From: Urophycis tenuis
Lineage: Eukaryota > Chordata > Actinopteri > Gadiformes > Phycidae
DNA: 64,000 bases
Assembly: GCA_036785325.1 (NCBI GenBank)
Contig: JAXIVH010000002.1
Location: 10,310,786-10,374,785 of the forward strand
Direction: 5' to 3'
The position numbers and the translations under genes are program-made. This document shows, in pieces, positions 1-10,900 of this stretch (positions are counted from its first letter, which is position 1; the number at the start of each line of letters is the position of its first letter). The notes beneath the pieces are model-generated. The model saw only the letters and a program-made list of their open reading frames with translations, had not been told where the DNA came from and ran no database searches.

Positions 1-209
1 ACGTCTATTTAGTGAAATCAAAGTCCGATGCTGCAAACAGAATAGACATTTTTATCTTGTTGCCAACCTGCCATCCACAATGATATGAACGGATTTTAAG
101 ATTTTTTTCCCGAATAATAACGCGAATATTCGGGTAGAATACAGATATGTTTACATCGCATTATCTGTGCTTTCCGAATAACGTATTCATATTCGGGTGC
201 ATCCCTACC
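1..209. mobile_element. hAT-type element, right end
   Basis: This AT-rich sequence ends in a terminus that reads GGTGCATCCCTA on the + strand, the inverse of the TAGGGATGCACC ends seen on vertebrate hAT elements. The next base onward reads as piggyBac transposase, so the hAT copy appears to have landed in that coding exon. Its left end and target duplication lie outside the window. There are several repeats of the motif CGAATATTCGG. No protein is visible. The class rests on the terminal motif only. Confidence 0.5.
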
Positions 210-2183
210 AGGTACATCAGACTCCAGCTCGAGCAAAAATGGCAAGGTGGTCACACGTAACTGTGCCGGAGATGAAGACGTTTATTGGGATGTGTATGGG
301 CATGGGACTCCTTGTGCTGCCAGTACGACGAGATTACTGGCGACAGACTAAACATCTCTTCAAGACGCAGTTCCCCGGAAACATGTCCCGCGACAGATTT
401 GTGGCCATCTGAAGGTAAGGACAATGATAATACTTATTGATTGTGATGCTGTAGGCCTAATAAGAAATTATGTTTTAATTAAGTTTTTGATGAGAAACGT
501 GACGTGAAACGTGTAACGTGAAACGTTTTGATGATGTATTAGTATTATGCATAATGCTTTTATTCAGTAATCATCACATACAATTAAGTGAATGTAATTT
601 ACAACACAGACAGTTTTTATGCATAGTATTTTTATTCAGTCATCATCACATACATGTATAAATAGTAGCTTACAGTCCAATGAAATTTACAATATAGACA
701 GAATATTATGTCACAACACATGACAATTATGACCATATTTTATATTATGCTTTCATCCAAGGTAACTTACCTGTGTCTATGTCTGCATTTTTAGGTATCT
801 ACACCTTCAGAACAACCAGGCAGCAGATGTCAACCGGGATGACAAGTTATGGAAAATGCGCTGGTTTATGAATTACCTCATTGACCGATTCCAGGCACTC
901 TATGAGGTAGATGGCAACGTGTCTGTGGACGAGAGCATGATAAAGTTCAAAGGGCGTCTCTCGTTCAGGCAGTACCTTCCCATGAAGCCGACAAAATGGG
1001 GTGTCAAAGTATGGGTAATGGCAGAGAGCTCCACAGGATATGTGACCAATTTCCAGGTCTATGCTGGTCGTGAAGGGTCGATGGAGAAGGGCCTTGCACA
1101 CCGTGTGGTCATGGACTTAGCCAGACCATACTACGGCTCTCACCTGTCCATCTACATGGACAATTTTTACACTGGGGTAAATCTCTTGGAGGAGATGACC
1201 CACCATGGCCTGTATGCTTGCGGCACTGTTCGTGCCAACCGGAAGGGACTCCCGAAGAATGAGAGCCTTATGAAAAAAGCCTGTATGGGAAAGCACGAGT
1301 TCAGGGTTGCTCAGAAGGGCGAACTCACGTTCTGCATCTGGCAGGACACAAAAACCGTCATGGTGCTGTCCAACCATCATGATCCGACTGAGACGGGGAC
1401 AGTGAATAGAAGAGGAGACGGAGCCAACAGAGTCCAGGTGGTAGTGCCAGCTTCCCTCGCAGACTACCAGAAATACATGAAAGGTTTATTTGACTTTTGT
1501 TGGTCTTTTGAGTGCAAATGTGTCAGTGCAAATGTGTGAGTGTCATGTGTGTCAACTGACTGTCTTGTGTTTTCCAGGCGTCGATCTACTTGATCAGATG
1601 GCTGGATATTATGGATTCCAGCATTGATCTAAGAAGTGGTGGAGGAGGGTGTTTTTCTTTTTCTTGTCTGTGTGGAGGAACAGCCTTCAGAACCAAGTAC
1701 AGAGGCTACAAAAACTGGCTGGAGGACCTGGCAGAGCAGCTCATCACACCACTCACAGCAAGGGCTGTTCCAGTGATTCCTCCTCCTCCTCCTCCTCCTC
1801 CATCTCCAGCTTCTCGTTCTACTACTCCATCTCCTACTCTGCCTTCCTCTCCATCTCCAGGACCATTAGGAAGAAGACGATTCATGCCTCATCCTCCATC
1901 TCCTCTTCATTCCTCTCCATCTGCAGGACCATCAGGAATATCATCCGTACCTCATTCTCCATCTCTTCCTGCTTCTCCATCTCTATCTTCAGGAAGCAGA
2001 GCAGACACACCTCCTCCACAGCATGACTTTGGAAAAGTCTATGAGAAGCGTAAACAGTGCCGGGAGTGTCAGCTTGTCCCTGACAATGAAAAAGTAGGAG
2101 GGCCAAATGTGTATGGCTGTAAACAATGCAACGTACCACTGCACATTGAGTGCTTCGGCAAGCACTATCACCGTTACATGTGA
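210..2183 (+). pseudogene. piggyBac (PGBD4-like) transposase, broken
   Basis: This is a cut-and-paste DDE transposase of the DDE_Tnp_1_7 family in three exons: 210-about 419, 795-1483 and 1578-2183. Exon 2 holds the catalytic-core motifs VDESMIKFKGR and IYMDNFYTG. Exon 3 opens with VDLLDQMAGYYGF, where piggyBac has its third catalytic Asp. A Ser/Pro-rich linker follows, then a C-terminal cross-brace zinc finger with C-x2-C, C-x2-C and C/H residues ending near YHRYM. At least three lesions are visible. A 1-base loss at the exon 1 donor places TGA in frame. CGA has become TGA after GFQH in exon 3. A frame change falls before the YKNWLEDL motif. The N-terminus is lost to the upstream hAT insertion. 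It cannot encode an active transposase. Confidence 0.85.
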
Positions 2184-2311
2184 GGCAGACTGTTACAGTC
2201 ATTACATGCTGTTCTTGTTTTGATATCGCTTGTTGATTTGATTTGATTCGATTACTGTTTTCTAATTGAAAATAGTGCTGTTCCTGCACTTTACTTTTTT
2301 ATTTTATTTTA

Positions 2312-3115
2312 GGTAACACTTTACTTGAATGGGTGTTCATAAGACTGACATAACATTGTCATAACCATGACATGACACCCGTCATAAACATTAATGAATA
2401 CTTATGACAGTTGTCATTAAGTGTCATTCGGCAAGTTATGTCACTTTTAATACAAAGGTGACATTGTTGGAGATGTCCTTGTTATGACAACTTGACATAA
2501 ACCAAGACAACAAAACCTGTCATAAACATGTCATAGCAGACCCAATTGTCAAACTTAAGAAAACCCTTTAACTTGATATCTTAGCGCGACATTAAACCTC
2601 ATATATGGATGGTTTTGACACTCGCTGTCACAAGACCATTACAATAAAGTTTGTCCTTTTCATTAAGATGTCATTAAGTGTAACTACACTGCCCAATGAG
2701 TTTATAACTGTCACAATTCCCTTCTACAGTGATTTAATAATGATTTTAACTTTTCATTATGTGTCATTACATAGTCAAACCAGTTTATAACAGTGTCATG
2801 GCTGTTTTCTGTGAATTCAAGTAAAGTGGAAAAATTAGATACTTTAATTAAGATGTCATTATGTGTCATTACATAGTCAAACCAGTTTATAACAGTGTCA
2901 TGGCTGTTTTCTGTGAATTCAAGTAAAGTGGAATGATTTGAATGTTTCGTTAAAATGTCATTAAGTGTAATTACACTGTCAGATGATATAACTACAAAAG
3001 CAACAGACGAGTCAAGAGATAGTGTTTCCTTCATGTATTTCAACACAAAACATTTATTCAAAGAAACTATCCAAAGTGACAGTTTGTAAAACAAGCAGGG
3101 ATCTGCTCAGGAGAG
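2312..3115 (+). repeat. Merlin left terminal inverted repeat
   Basis: This 804-bp arm is nearly identical to the inverse of 8949-9651. It is rich in degenerate copies of TGTCAT and TGACA (for example ATGACATGACACCCGTCATA), which form many short internal palindromes. The unit that reads CAGTGTCATGGCTGTTTTC in inverse or direct form occurs twice here, near 2790-2830 and 2890-2930. This duplication of about 101 bp explains why the arm is longer than the right one. On the minus strand it carries AATAAA (3049-3054 region) about 200 bp downstream of the CCDC106-like stop codon. An open frame through the arm is a by-product of the repeat and not a gene. Confidence 0.85.
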
Positions 3116-3255
3116 AGTGCTTTAAGTGCTAAAATGAGACATACAACGTGTATGTATAAACAGATGAACTTTTTAAACAAAGTTTAACCAAGTTTTAGTT
3201 TTAAGTTTAAACAACTGTTAAACAACATTAAACAACAAGTGTTCAATGAACATTC

Positions 3256-5441
3256 TTAAGTGTACTTATACATTATTGGGAGGAGCTTTCCTTTTGTTTT
3301 GCATTCTGTGATAGTTTCAGCCATCTCCTCATTTATAGCCCCGCGGCAACGCTCAGCAAGCACACAAATCTTCATTTGGTCTTCATCACCTGTCAGCAGA
3401 CCTTGGAATGTGTCCTGAAAGGTAATTGCAAGCTCAGCAATTACAGCTGTGCGTGCAATTGTGTTTCGATCAACATTCATTTTCTCGAAGGCTTTCTTCA
3501 TGGATCCACACTTTTTGAAGATCCGAAGGACATCCTTGTAGCGCCGGATCACTCCATATGTTGTGGTTACTTAAGAAAACAACAGAAAAACAAACAAAAT
3601 AGGTCATTTTTTTCAGGCATGCACTGGCATTGTTGATTTGGCACCCCATAGGTTCTGTAGTACTAGCAGATGAGAAAGGATCCTACTTACTTTTGCATCC
3701 TTCTTCTAGGCTGGTTATATTAGACTTTCCGACCTGACTCTGTGGCTAGCAATATCTGCCTTCACCAGCCTAGAAGGGGAATGCCCAGGAAGTAATGTCC
3801 TTTCTTACCTGCCTGTACCAAACATAACCAGCTTGGATGGCGGAGTGAACTAGGCGCAGTGAACTAGGATGGTACAGTAAGTAGATTTTTTTTCTTATAT
3901 TTTTCTGTTTCAGAGGTTAAATATCTAACAAAACTGGAGAAGATCATAGAATAACTTGATAACAAGAGAGCTATACAAGGCTGTAGAGATCTCAATCACT
4001 GATTTTCAGAATTATTACTAAAATATACCATTAGCAAGACATAGATATAACATTATCTTAAGCTCCATCTAATTATTCTTAACAAAGCCCATGGAAGTAG
4101 TTGCTTTTCATACAAATGTAATCCATAAAAGGTTAAGCAGCGGGTTAGGATTGTTATAAAGGTGATTATAGAGATGATCAATATCTCTGCTTACTTCTTG
4201 AACGGCTGTGTGAATCAGGGCGCTTTTTTGACTTCTTGGTCTTTTTCTTGGACTTCTTCCTTTTCTTTTTCATCTCCTCTTCTTCAGAGGATGTGGAGAA
4301 GCTGGAGTCTGAGGAGGGACATGGAGATGTCGATGTTGAAGCCGGAGATGAAGAAGATTCCAGAACAGTCTTTCTGCCTGGGGGAAGCAAAGTGGGGGTA
4401 GGTGGAGAAGCAGAGATGTTCATAAGTAAACAAAGCAAAAAACTAAGAACATACTTTTTTCAATGCAGGGTCACTTTTTTGAGAGCAGACAGTAGCAACA
4501 GTGAGTGAAACACCAGTTTGTGTGTGTGTGTCTGTGTCTGTTAACATGTTACTAGAGCATTAGCTGTAGCATACAGTGATGGCTCTACTCTATCTCAGTG
4601 GCTAACATTACTAGCTTGGGCAAAAGTTTATATAATTTTCTGTGTAGCAATGCCATCATCTTATCAGGTCATATGTGAAACGTTTTGGAAGGGCTTGGGA
4701 AAATAGTATTTCCACTCAATTCGACATACAATTGTATATAATGATATATCCTTATACTCTATGACTGAAAACCCAGCATATTTCAATTTCTCCTCCACGA
4801 GTTCCTGGAATAAATAGTACTGCATGAATGTTAATTGTAGTGCATTTGTACCTTTCCCAGAAGATCCAAGCTTGCTGGGGGCTTCCTTAATTTGAGAAAG
4901 TAGGAAGTCCTTGTCTGCTTTCAGGTCCTTGTTGGCCTCCTCCAGGTAATTAATGCGCTGCTCAAGGTGTTCAATCTTCTGTCGATCCATTTTATTTTGT
5001 TCCTTTAGTTTGGCCAACTCCAATGCCCCTGTTGGAGACACTGCAACAGAGGAAGTACCTTAAGTGGATTATTGAGGTCAGTGAATGGTGGTGATTATAT
5101 TGATCTGTGTCCTTATATGTTTATCTAATTCATTAGCATACATAAATTCATTGCACTGCAGTACACCAACAAAATTCCCAGTACTTTTGTGCATATTGTT
5201 TATTGAGAAAATAGGCAAAAATTGAAATATGTGCTTCAATCAGCCAAAAGTACATTTCTAGCCCTACTGGTGAAAGTAGTAAAAAAAACAAAAAACATAA
5301 TTAAACTAGACTTACTTGTTTTCTTCGGGGATATTTGACTTGCTTTCTTTTCTTAGGGACCTCTTCAAATTCTTCAGCCAGGTCCTCCTTCACAGCATTA
5401 TTTTCCTCCTTCCCGCCACGTTTGTTGAAACGGGTATCCAT
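3256..5441 (-). CDS. CCDC106-like coiled-coil accessory protein
   Basis: There are four minus-strand exons: 5441-5316, 5040-4852, 4377-4195 and 3569-3256. Exon 1 is acidic and basic with a KKRKQVKYPRRK nuclear-localisation-like patch. Exon 2 is a coiled coil (about residues 45-95, heptads through LEQRINYLEEANKDL). Exon 3 is a Ser-rich acidic run followed by a Lys-rich run (KKKRKKSKKKTKKSKK). Exon 4 is the conserved C-terminal domain. Its RYKDVLRIFKK, FEKMNVDRNTIA and LLPIMYKY motifs correspond, from memory, to the C-terminus of vertebrate CCDC106. Predicted length is about 270 aa, close to CCDC106 (about 280). Exons 2, 3 and 4 join in phase. The canonical exon 1 donor (GTAAGT) is one base out of phase with exon 2, whereas a GT four bases further on restores phase, so that junction is unresolved. 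CCDC106 is a nuclear protein reported to act on p53. The role of this one in transposition is unknown. Confidence 0.8.
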
Positions 5442-6378
5442 CTTGCTACAGTTGTGTAAGCAAAGAACACAGCACCATGTCATAGCAGCTAAGGTTACAT
5501 TAGTTAAGATACATTAGTCAACCGTAACATCTTAGTTGTTTAGAAATAGCGACAAGAAAACTGGAGGAAATACTACTAACCTCTATGCTACTAACACTCT
5601 AGCCTGTTGGCTGCCTTGTAACAGAGACGTAAGGACTTTGCTTGCAGGTACTTAACGGCTAACTAGTATTAGCTGCTGAACGCTAACTTTACGTAAAATG
5701 GCAAAGACCATAGACTGTAAACAAAAAGACTGACGTCACGGTTATAATCTCCTCTTCAAAAAAATAAAAAATAAATAAATAATACAAATGAAATACCGGT
5801 ATTTAGCTTACCTCAAGTAGTAAATCTCGAGGATACTTCCAGACACGTGTGTGTTGCACTCCTGGCCTGTCGTCTCTGTCGCGCAGGGATCTACTGGGTA
5901 GTAACGCGCGCACTAACTAACGCGCGCATTCAGTTCAAATTCAAATTTGAACAACACTTGTAAACAGTGATGAAATATGAAATATTAACAAATGTGTTTT
6001 GTACTACATAGAGTGTGTGTTTTAATGTTCCTCATATAATTCCGTGATGATGAGAGGTTCTGGAGCGCCACTCTATTTTTTTATTGATAAAAGTGTAATG
6101 TTTGAGAGATCATTCATGTTGAATTAAATACTTAAATTAGCTTCTGATATTATTCAAATTAGTTTTATATTTACAAAAGCCGACTGCGTTTGAAATTCCA
6201 TAACACTTTCTGCGGGCTGTTTTCATGAATAAAGATGCAATTTCCCTGTAGACACACGTGGGGGCGCTGTTCTGTCTAGTTAGTGGAGCATTGAGTGACG
6301 AGAAGAAGACTGAGACTGAGGTACTTTTCAAAATAAGGCGCAGATCAGATCAGAGACGAGTGACCAGTTGTTGAGGCA
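5442..6378. promoter_or_regulatory. Divergent intergenic region (putative bidirectional promoter)
   Basis: The two genes of the Merlin element run head to head from this 0.94-kb gap, so it probably holds both promoters. It includes a CpG-rich patch at about 5860-5935 with two copies of AACGCGCGCA, which stands out from the AT-rich surroundings. There is no clear TATA box. 5' UTR exons may exist here but cannot be placed. The promoter role is inferred from gene orientation only. Confidence 0.45.
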
Positions 6379-8853
6379 ATGGCACTAATGGAAGAACTTT
6401 TAAAAAATATTAGGCGTTCAAATACAGATAAGAGCAGAAGGAAAATTGTTAGATGGATGCAGAAACGTGGTATCATGAAGAGGACGGCGAAGTGCGCAAA
6501 ATGCAACCGTAGCATGCATCTGGTGAAATGCCATGTCAAGGATGGGCTGTGGTGGTAAGCAGAAGCTAATTCTAATTTGTTTAAAGGGGAACTATGTAAA
6601 AGAAGCCACTGAGCTTGCCTGCCTGAGATCACTGCGCAGGGAGTTCAACAAGCAGGACGACCACTAGCTCCGTTAGCGTTGTTAGCTCGGTTAGCGCGGT
6701 TACAGTCGAACTGGAGTGGTCCGTTCATTAAACGAAATGAGCAGCGCAACAAATAACCTGTGCACCTGTGTACTGCGTACCTGTGTCTCTGTTGTTAAAG
6801 TTTAGCGTTACTTTAGAGACTAATTTTTACAATCGGGAGTCACGTAAAAATGACGTCAAGCGCGTCTTTTACCGGTCAGTCGTCATGGAAACATGAAGCT
6901 TTAGCTCTGCCAGCAGCAATGGCAGCATTTTGGATAAGTTGCAGTCTACGGATGTTTCCCTTACTGATTCCAGAGTACAGAGCATTGCAGTAGGCTAGTC
7001 TTGAAGAGATAAAAGCATGGACAACCTTGTCTACATGTCAGCATTTTTTACTGTTTTCCTTCTTTTTCCTCAGGGTCTGTAAGCATCATAGAAGTTCCCC
7101 ACAGTCTGTACGTAATGGCTCAATATTCACCAAGTCTCACATCCCTCTGACAAAATGGCTTGAGTTCATGCACAGGTACAGTATTAATATATCAAATGTA
7201 GTACTTTTTTTCATTACATATTTAAATAATATATTTAGCAGTGATTTATTTATGTGTAATTCATGTAGGATCCTTTTATTAGGAATTCCGTTCCACCAGC
7301 ACCTCTAGTTTTATTCAAGCTATTTATGCCTTAAAATAATTAAATCTTAGTTTCATCTCCCAATTCATCAATTATGTTTATTACTTTTTCCTTTCTTCAG
7401 ATTTGCCCAAGGTTTGCAGTTTAAGCAACTTGCCATGATCACTGACGGGATAGCAGCAAGCTCCAGGACGTTGACAAGAATGGCAAAAGTACTCCGAAAG
7501 GTTGTCACATTACATACCAGACTAGTCTTTAACTATAATTAGGTATAAAACAGATACGCAAGTCACCACTCTAGGCAATTGGATTCTACATCACTGCAGA
7601 ATTATTTGGTACACTCAGTGACACATAATGGAATAATAATAATAATCATGCAATGCAACTTGGCGGCACGGTGGTGCAGTGGTTAGCACTGTCGCCTCAC
7701 AGCAAGAGGGTTCTGGGTTCGAATCCACCTGGGACCCGGGACCTTTCTGTGTGGAGTTTGCATGTTCTCCCCGTGCTTGCGTGGGTTCTCTCCGGGTACT
7801 CCGGCTTCCTCCCACAGACCAAAAACATGCAGGTTGGGGATTAGGTTAATTGGTGTCTCTAAATTGACCATAGGTGTGTATGTGAGTGTGAATGGTTGTA
7901 TGTCTATATATGTTAGCCCTGTGATAGGCTGGCGACCTGTCCAGGGTGTACCCCGCCTCTCGCCCGTTGCAGCTGGGATTGGCTCCAGCCCCCCCGCGAC
8001 CCTCGTAGAGGATAAGCGGTCACGATAATGGATGGATGGATGCAATGCAACTTTATTCCTATACATGTACATACATATTTATCAAATTCCATACTAAGGC
8101 ATAGTTATAGCTCAAGATGCTGATATTTTATTTTCACATTTGAAGGTGTGCACTGCTGCTGTCAAGCGACTGAGGAAAAGATGGATGAGGATTGGTGGTC
8201 GTCATCGATTTGTTGTTATTGATGAGAGCAAATTTGCCCACAAACGAAAGGTGGGCTATATATTTGTATGCATCTGTACTATATTTAGATCAAGATTTTA
8301 TGATGAGCAATATTTTTTAATTTATCCAGCAGTGAATGTGGGAAGGACACATGTTGAAATGTAATACAGCCCAAACCTTATGAAGTATTTGTGTTTTCTT
8401 ATTTACTTTTAGTACCATCGTGGTCGATGTGGCAACACTTGGCGCCGTGAACGGCAGTGGGTCTTTGGGATGTTGGAGGTCGACAGGAAGTCCAGAAGAC
8501 CCATTCTGAGACTCGTCAGAGATCGCCGAAGGAAGACACTTATAGGTCATATTAGACGCCATGTCAGACCCAGAACATCCATCCTCAGTGATGAATGGCG
8601 TGCCTACAAAGGGCAACTTGCCCAGTATGGGTATGATCATTATTCTGTCTGCCATAAAAACAACTTTGTTGACCGAGAGACTGGTGCTCATACTCAGCAT
8701 ATTGAGCGTGCATGGCAAAGCTACAAGCTGGAAGTATGGCGTCACAGAGGGAATCGTACTCCTAAATCACTCAAGCTTCATCTTAAGATGATAGTGGCAC
8801 CACTGGTTGGGTGTACGCCATTACAATGGTGTGTTGGGCAGACTTTTCCATGA
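6379..8853 (+). CDS. Merlin/IS1016-type DDE transposase, open frame
   Basis: The five exons are 6379-6554, 7074-7175, 7401-7500, 8146-8250 and 8413-8853. All have GT/AG borders and compatible phases and give an uninterrupted 307-aa protein. An N-terminal basic segment leads into a zinc-ribbon-like motif (CAKC near residues 39-42, then WWVCKHH near 59-64). The ISXO2-like catalytic domain follows. The candidate acidic residues are D152 in VVIDESKF, D221 in ILSDEW and E259 in HIERAW. The length and motif order fit eukaryotic relatives of the bacterial IS1016/IS1595 group, i.e. Merlin. It would bind the element's ends and cut and rejoin DNA in the nucleus. AATAAA occurs just after the stop (near 8877) and again inside the right TIR. 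No stop codon or frameshift is visible despite a SINE in intron 3. Confidence 0.9.
7662..8039 (+). mobile_element. tRNA-derived SINE, copy 1
   Basis: This 378-bp insertion is flanked by a perfect 14-bp duplication, ATGCAATGCAACTT (7648-7661 and 8040-8053). Its head carries Pol III promoter boxes: an A box, TGGTGCAGTGG, and a perfect B box, GGTTCGAATCC. The tail is GGATGGATGG repeats. A second copy lies at 23545-23928. The head and tail match a very common fish SINE (I think the Mermaid type, from memory). It is in transposase intron 3, in the sense orientation. Confidence 0.85.
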
Positions 8854-8948
8854 TGTGAAAAAACAAGTAAAGTAAAAATAAAATCTGACTCTCTACAATG
8901 TATGCTGTATGTATCTATGTCATGTCAGACTCATTATAGCGCTTATGT

Positions 8949-9651
8949 TCTCTCCTGAGCAGATCCCTGCTTGTTTTACAAACTGTCACTTTGGATAGTT
9001 TCTTTGAATAAATGTTTTGTGTTGAAATACATGAAGGAAACACTATCTCTTGACTCGTCTGTTGCTTTTGTAGTTATATCATCTGACAGTGTAATTACAC
9101 TTAATGACATTTTAACGAAACATTCAAATCATTCCACTTTACTTGAATTCACAGAAAACAGCCATGACACTGTTATAAACTGGTTTGACTATGTAATGAC
9201 ACATAATGAAAAGTTAAAATCATTATTAAATCACTGTAGGAGGGAAATGTGACAGTTATAAACTCATTGGGCAGTGTAGTTACACTTAATGACATCTTAA
9301 TGAAAAGGACAAACTTTATTGTAATGGTCTTGTGACAGCGAGTGTCAAAACCATCCATATATGAGGTTTAATGTTGCGCTAAGATATCAAGTTAAAGGGT
9401 TTTCTTAAGTTTGACAATTGGGTCTGCTATGACATGTTTATGACAGGTTTTGTTGTCTTGGTTTATGTCAAGTTGTCATAACAAGGACATCTCCAACAAT
9501 GTCACCTTTGTATTAAAAGTGACATAACTTGCCGAATGACACTTAATGACAACTGTCATAAGTATTCATTAATGTTTATGACGGGTGTCATGTCATGGTT
9601 ATGACAATGTTATGTCAGTCTTATGAACACCCATTCAAGTAAAGTGTTACC
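8949..9651 (-). repeat. Merlin right terminal inverted repeat
   Basis: This 703-bp arm is the inverse of 2312-3115 but lacks the roughly 101-bp internal duplication. It ends ...AAGTAAAGTGTTACC at 9651, just before the 8-bp duplication. It contains AATAAA at about 9007, which can serve the outward-running transposase transcript. The same sequence on the other arm faces the CCDC106-like gene. Confidence 0.85.
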
Positions 9652-10118
9652 TTATTTTATTACTGTTTTTTTTATTGAAAATAGTGCTGTTCCTGCACTT
9701 TACTTTTTACATTTTCTATTTTCGTCAAGGTGTATGTAAATAAACTCAATTTCCAAAGAAAGCCACACGTGTAAGCTCTCAAATACTTTTTGAATTTTGT
9801 TTCTATCTGCTACAGAGGCTGAGAAATCAATAATTTAGTAGGCGTTGACACAATTGCTGAATTTCCAGAAAAACTTCAGGTTTTAGGGGGTCTTTCTGAA
9901 ATCAGCCATAGGTTTTACAGGCATTCTTTTCCAGGCGTTTTAGGCCTAAATGGGTTAAGGGTCCTAAAAAACCATGTTTCAAAAATGTTTGTCTCGGGGA
10001 CATTGGGACCCCTCCTTCCTACTAGACTGCCTATTCCAAATCGCAAAAGGTTTTCAACAACAATACAAAGGAACTGATTCATACAAACTACATATTTATA
10101 CAACTGATAGGAACTGAT

Positions 10119-10900
10119 TCATACAAAGCTTATTTGTTCCACTACCATATGTGTTACTCTTCGTAGTATTGGGAGTAAGAGTAAGCGTTCTGTTGTGATG
10201 GGCTTGGGTTTGGTGTGGGGGGGTGCGTGGTGGTTGTTCAGCTGGTGGTTGATGGGAAAATGAGATGTAGGCTGCGGGAACATCGGCTGGCCCATCATGG
10301 CAAAGGCCTCTGCAATGGAATTGGTGAGCTTCTCCACACTTCCTGTTAACCTTGACATGTTGGCAGAAAACTTCTCGGTTTCCTCCATTCACTGAAGCAC
10401 CTGCCTTTTGAGCTGCAATTCCTCTCTTGCAATTGCGTTGGCTTGCTCCTCAGAGGTAAATTTCCGCTTTAGCTTCTCGTAATTGTGGGTCAACAGATAT
10501 GCTGCAAGCCTGTCTCGGCGACCAGAAACCAGAAATCTCGGCTCTCAGCAGGTGAAGAGCTGTTTACCTACAACACATCAATATTGTTTAGCTTCTGCGA
10601 GCCTAGCTCTATATGCATGTAGCTGCTAGCTATCACACAGATCGCAAAATGCTGGTAGACTAGGCTAGTTCTACATTAGCTAGCACTAGCTGCTAACGTT
10701 ATTGTCTTGGTAATGGCATCATTTTCTCACTGCAATTCGGCACAGTATTTTGAGTGTCAACTGTGCAAAACATCAACTTGAGACGCTACAAAAGTCAGCG
10801 TTTTAACTTACCATGGTGTCGTTGGGATCCACCAGGTCACTCGTTTCTATACCAGATGTTAGTGTGGTTGTTGCCAGAGATCCTCCCCATATGTTCTGGA
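10119..10900 (-). pseudogene. Unidentified gene fragment, two candidate exons
   Basis: Two minus-strand stretches look coding. At about 10900-10811 an open frame ends ...DLVDPNDTM at a GTAAGT donor. At about 10560-10119 a frame contains RDRLAAYLLTHNYEKLKRKF, a charged helical stretch, one in-frame stop (after LKRQVLQ) and then MEETEKFSANMSRLTGSVEK, followed by a Pro/His-rich tail. The style (helical, coiled-coil-like C-terminal region with a low-complexity tail) recalls the Myb/SANT-like partner proteins of Harbinger elements, but no DNA-binding domain is visible and I do not recognise it. It starts soon after the piggyBac end. An 18-bp direct repeat (GGAACTGATTCATACAAA) occurs at about 10070 and 10110. 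Confidence 0.35.

Larger units (their letters stand above)
2312..9651 (+). mobile_element. Two-gene Merlin-type DNA transposon
   Basis: This is a complete 7.34-kb element. It begins GGTAACACTTTACTTGAATG and ends with the inverse of that sequence. A perfect 8-bp duplication, TTATTTTA, flanks it at 2304-2311 and 9652-9659. The long inverted repeats (2312-3115 and 8949-9651) enclose two divergent genes. One is an ISXO2/IS1016-type DDE transposase (+). The other is a CCDC106-like coiled-coil gene (-). The 8-bp duplication and IS1016-type transposase match the Merlin superfamily. The TIR length and the second gene exceed what I know for Merlin. All five transposase exons are open, so the copy may be young. 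A SINE has inserted in transposase intron 3. Confidence 0.88.
210..9954 (+). mobile_element. piggyBac-type element with nested Merlin
   Basis: Transposase exons (210-2183) are followed by an AT-rich tail that is interrupted by the Merlin element (2312-9651) and resumes at 9652-9954. The right end reads GCCTAAATGGG followed by TTAA at 9955-9958, the target site piggyBac elements duplicate, so the inferred TIR begins CCCATTTAGGC. A poly(A) signal (AATAAA, near 9740) precedes the end. The left end lies off the window, beyond the hAT insertion. A segment of roughly 58 bp occurs on both sides of the Merlin element (about 2255-2311 and 9652-9715), so the piggyBac tail held a tandem duplication before insertion. 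Confidence 0.7.

Noticed and set aside
1649..2026. Ser/Phe-rich frame over the piggyBac exon 3
   Set aside because: It is the other frame of a Ser/Pro low-complexity linker after a frameshift. The part up to the frame change is real piggyBac; the rest is not.
2711..3094. Open minus frame in the left Merlin TIR, with the same protein from the right TIR (8971-9252, +)
   Set aside because: It arises from the shared TIR sequence, changes length with the internal duplication and has no protein motif. I treat it as repeat, not gene.
7662..7760. A tRNA gene (A and B boxes with tRNA-like head)
   Set aside because: The boxes belong to a SINE with a GGATGG tail and a target duplication; the same unit occurs at 23545. 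No cloverleaf gene.
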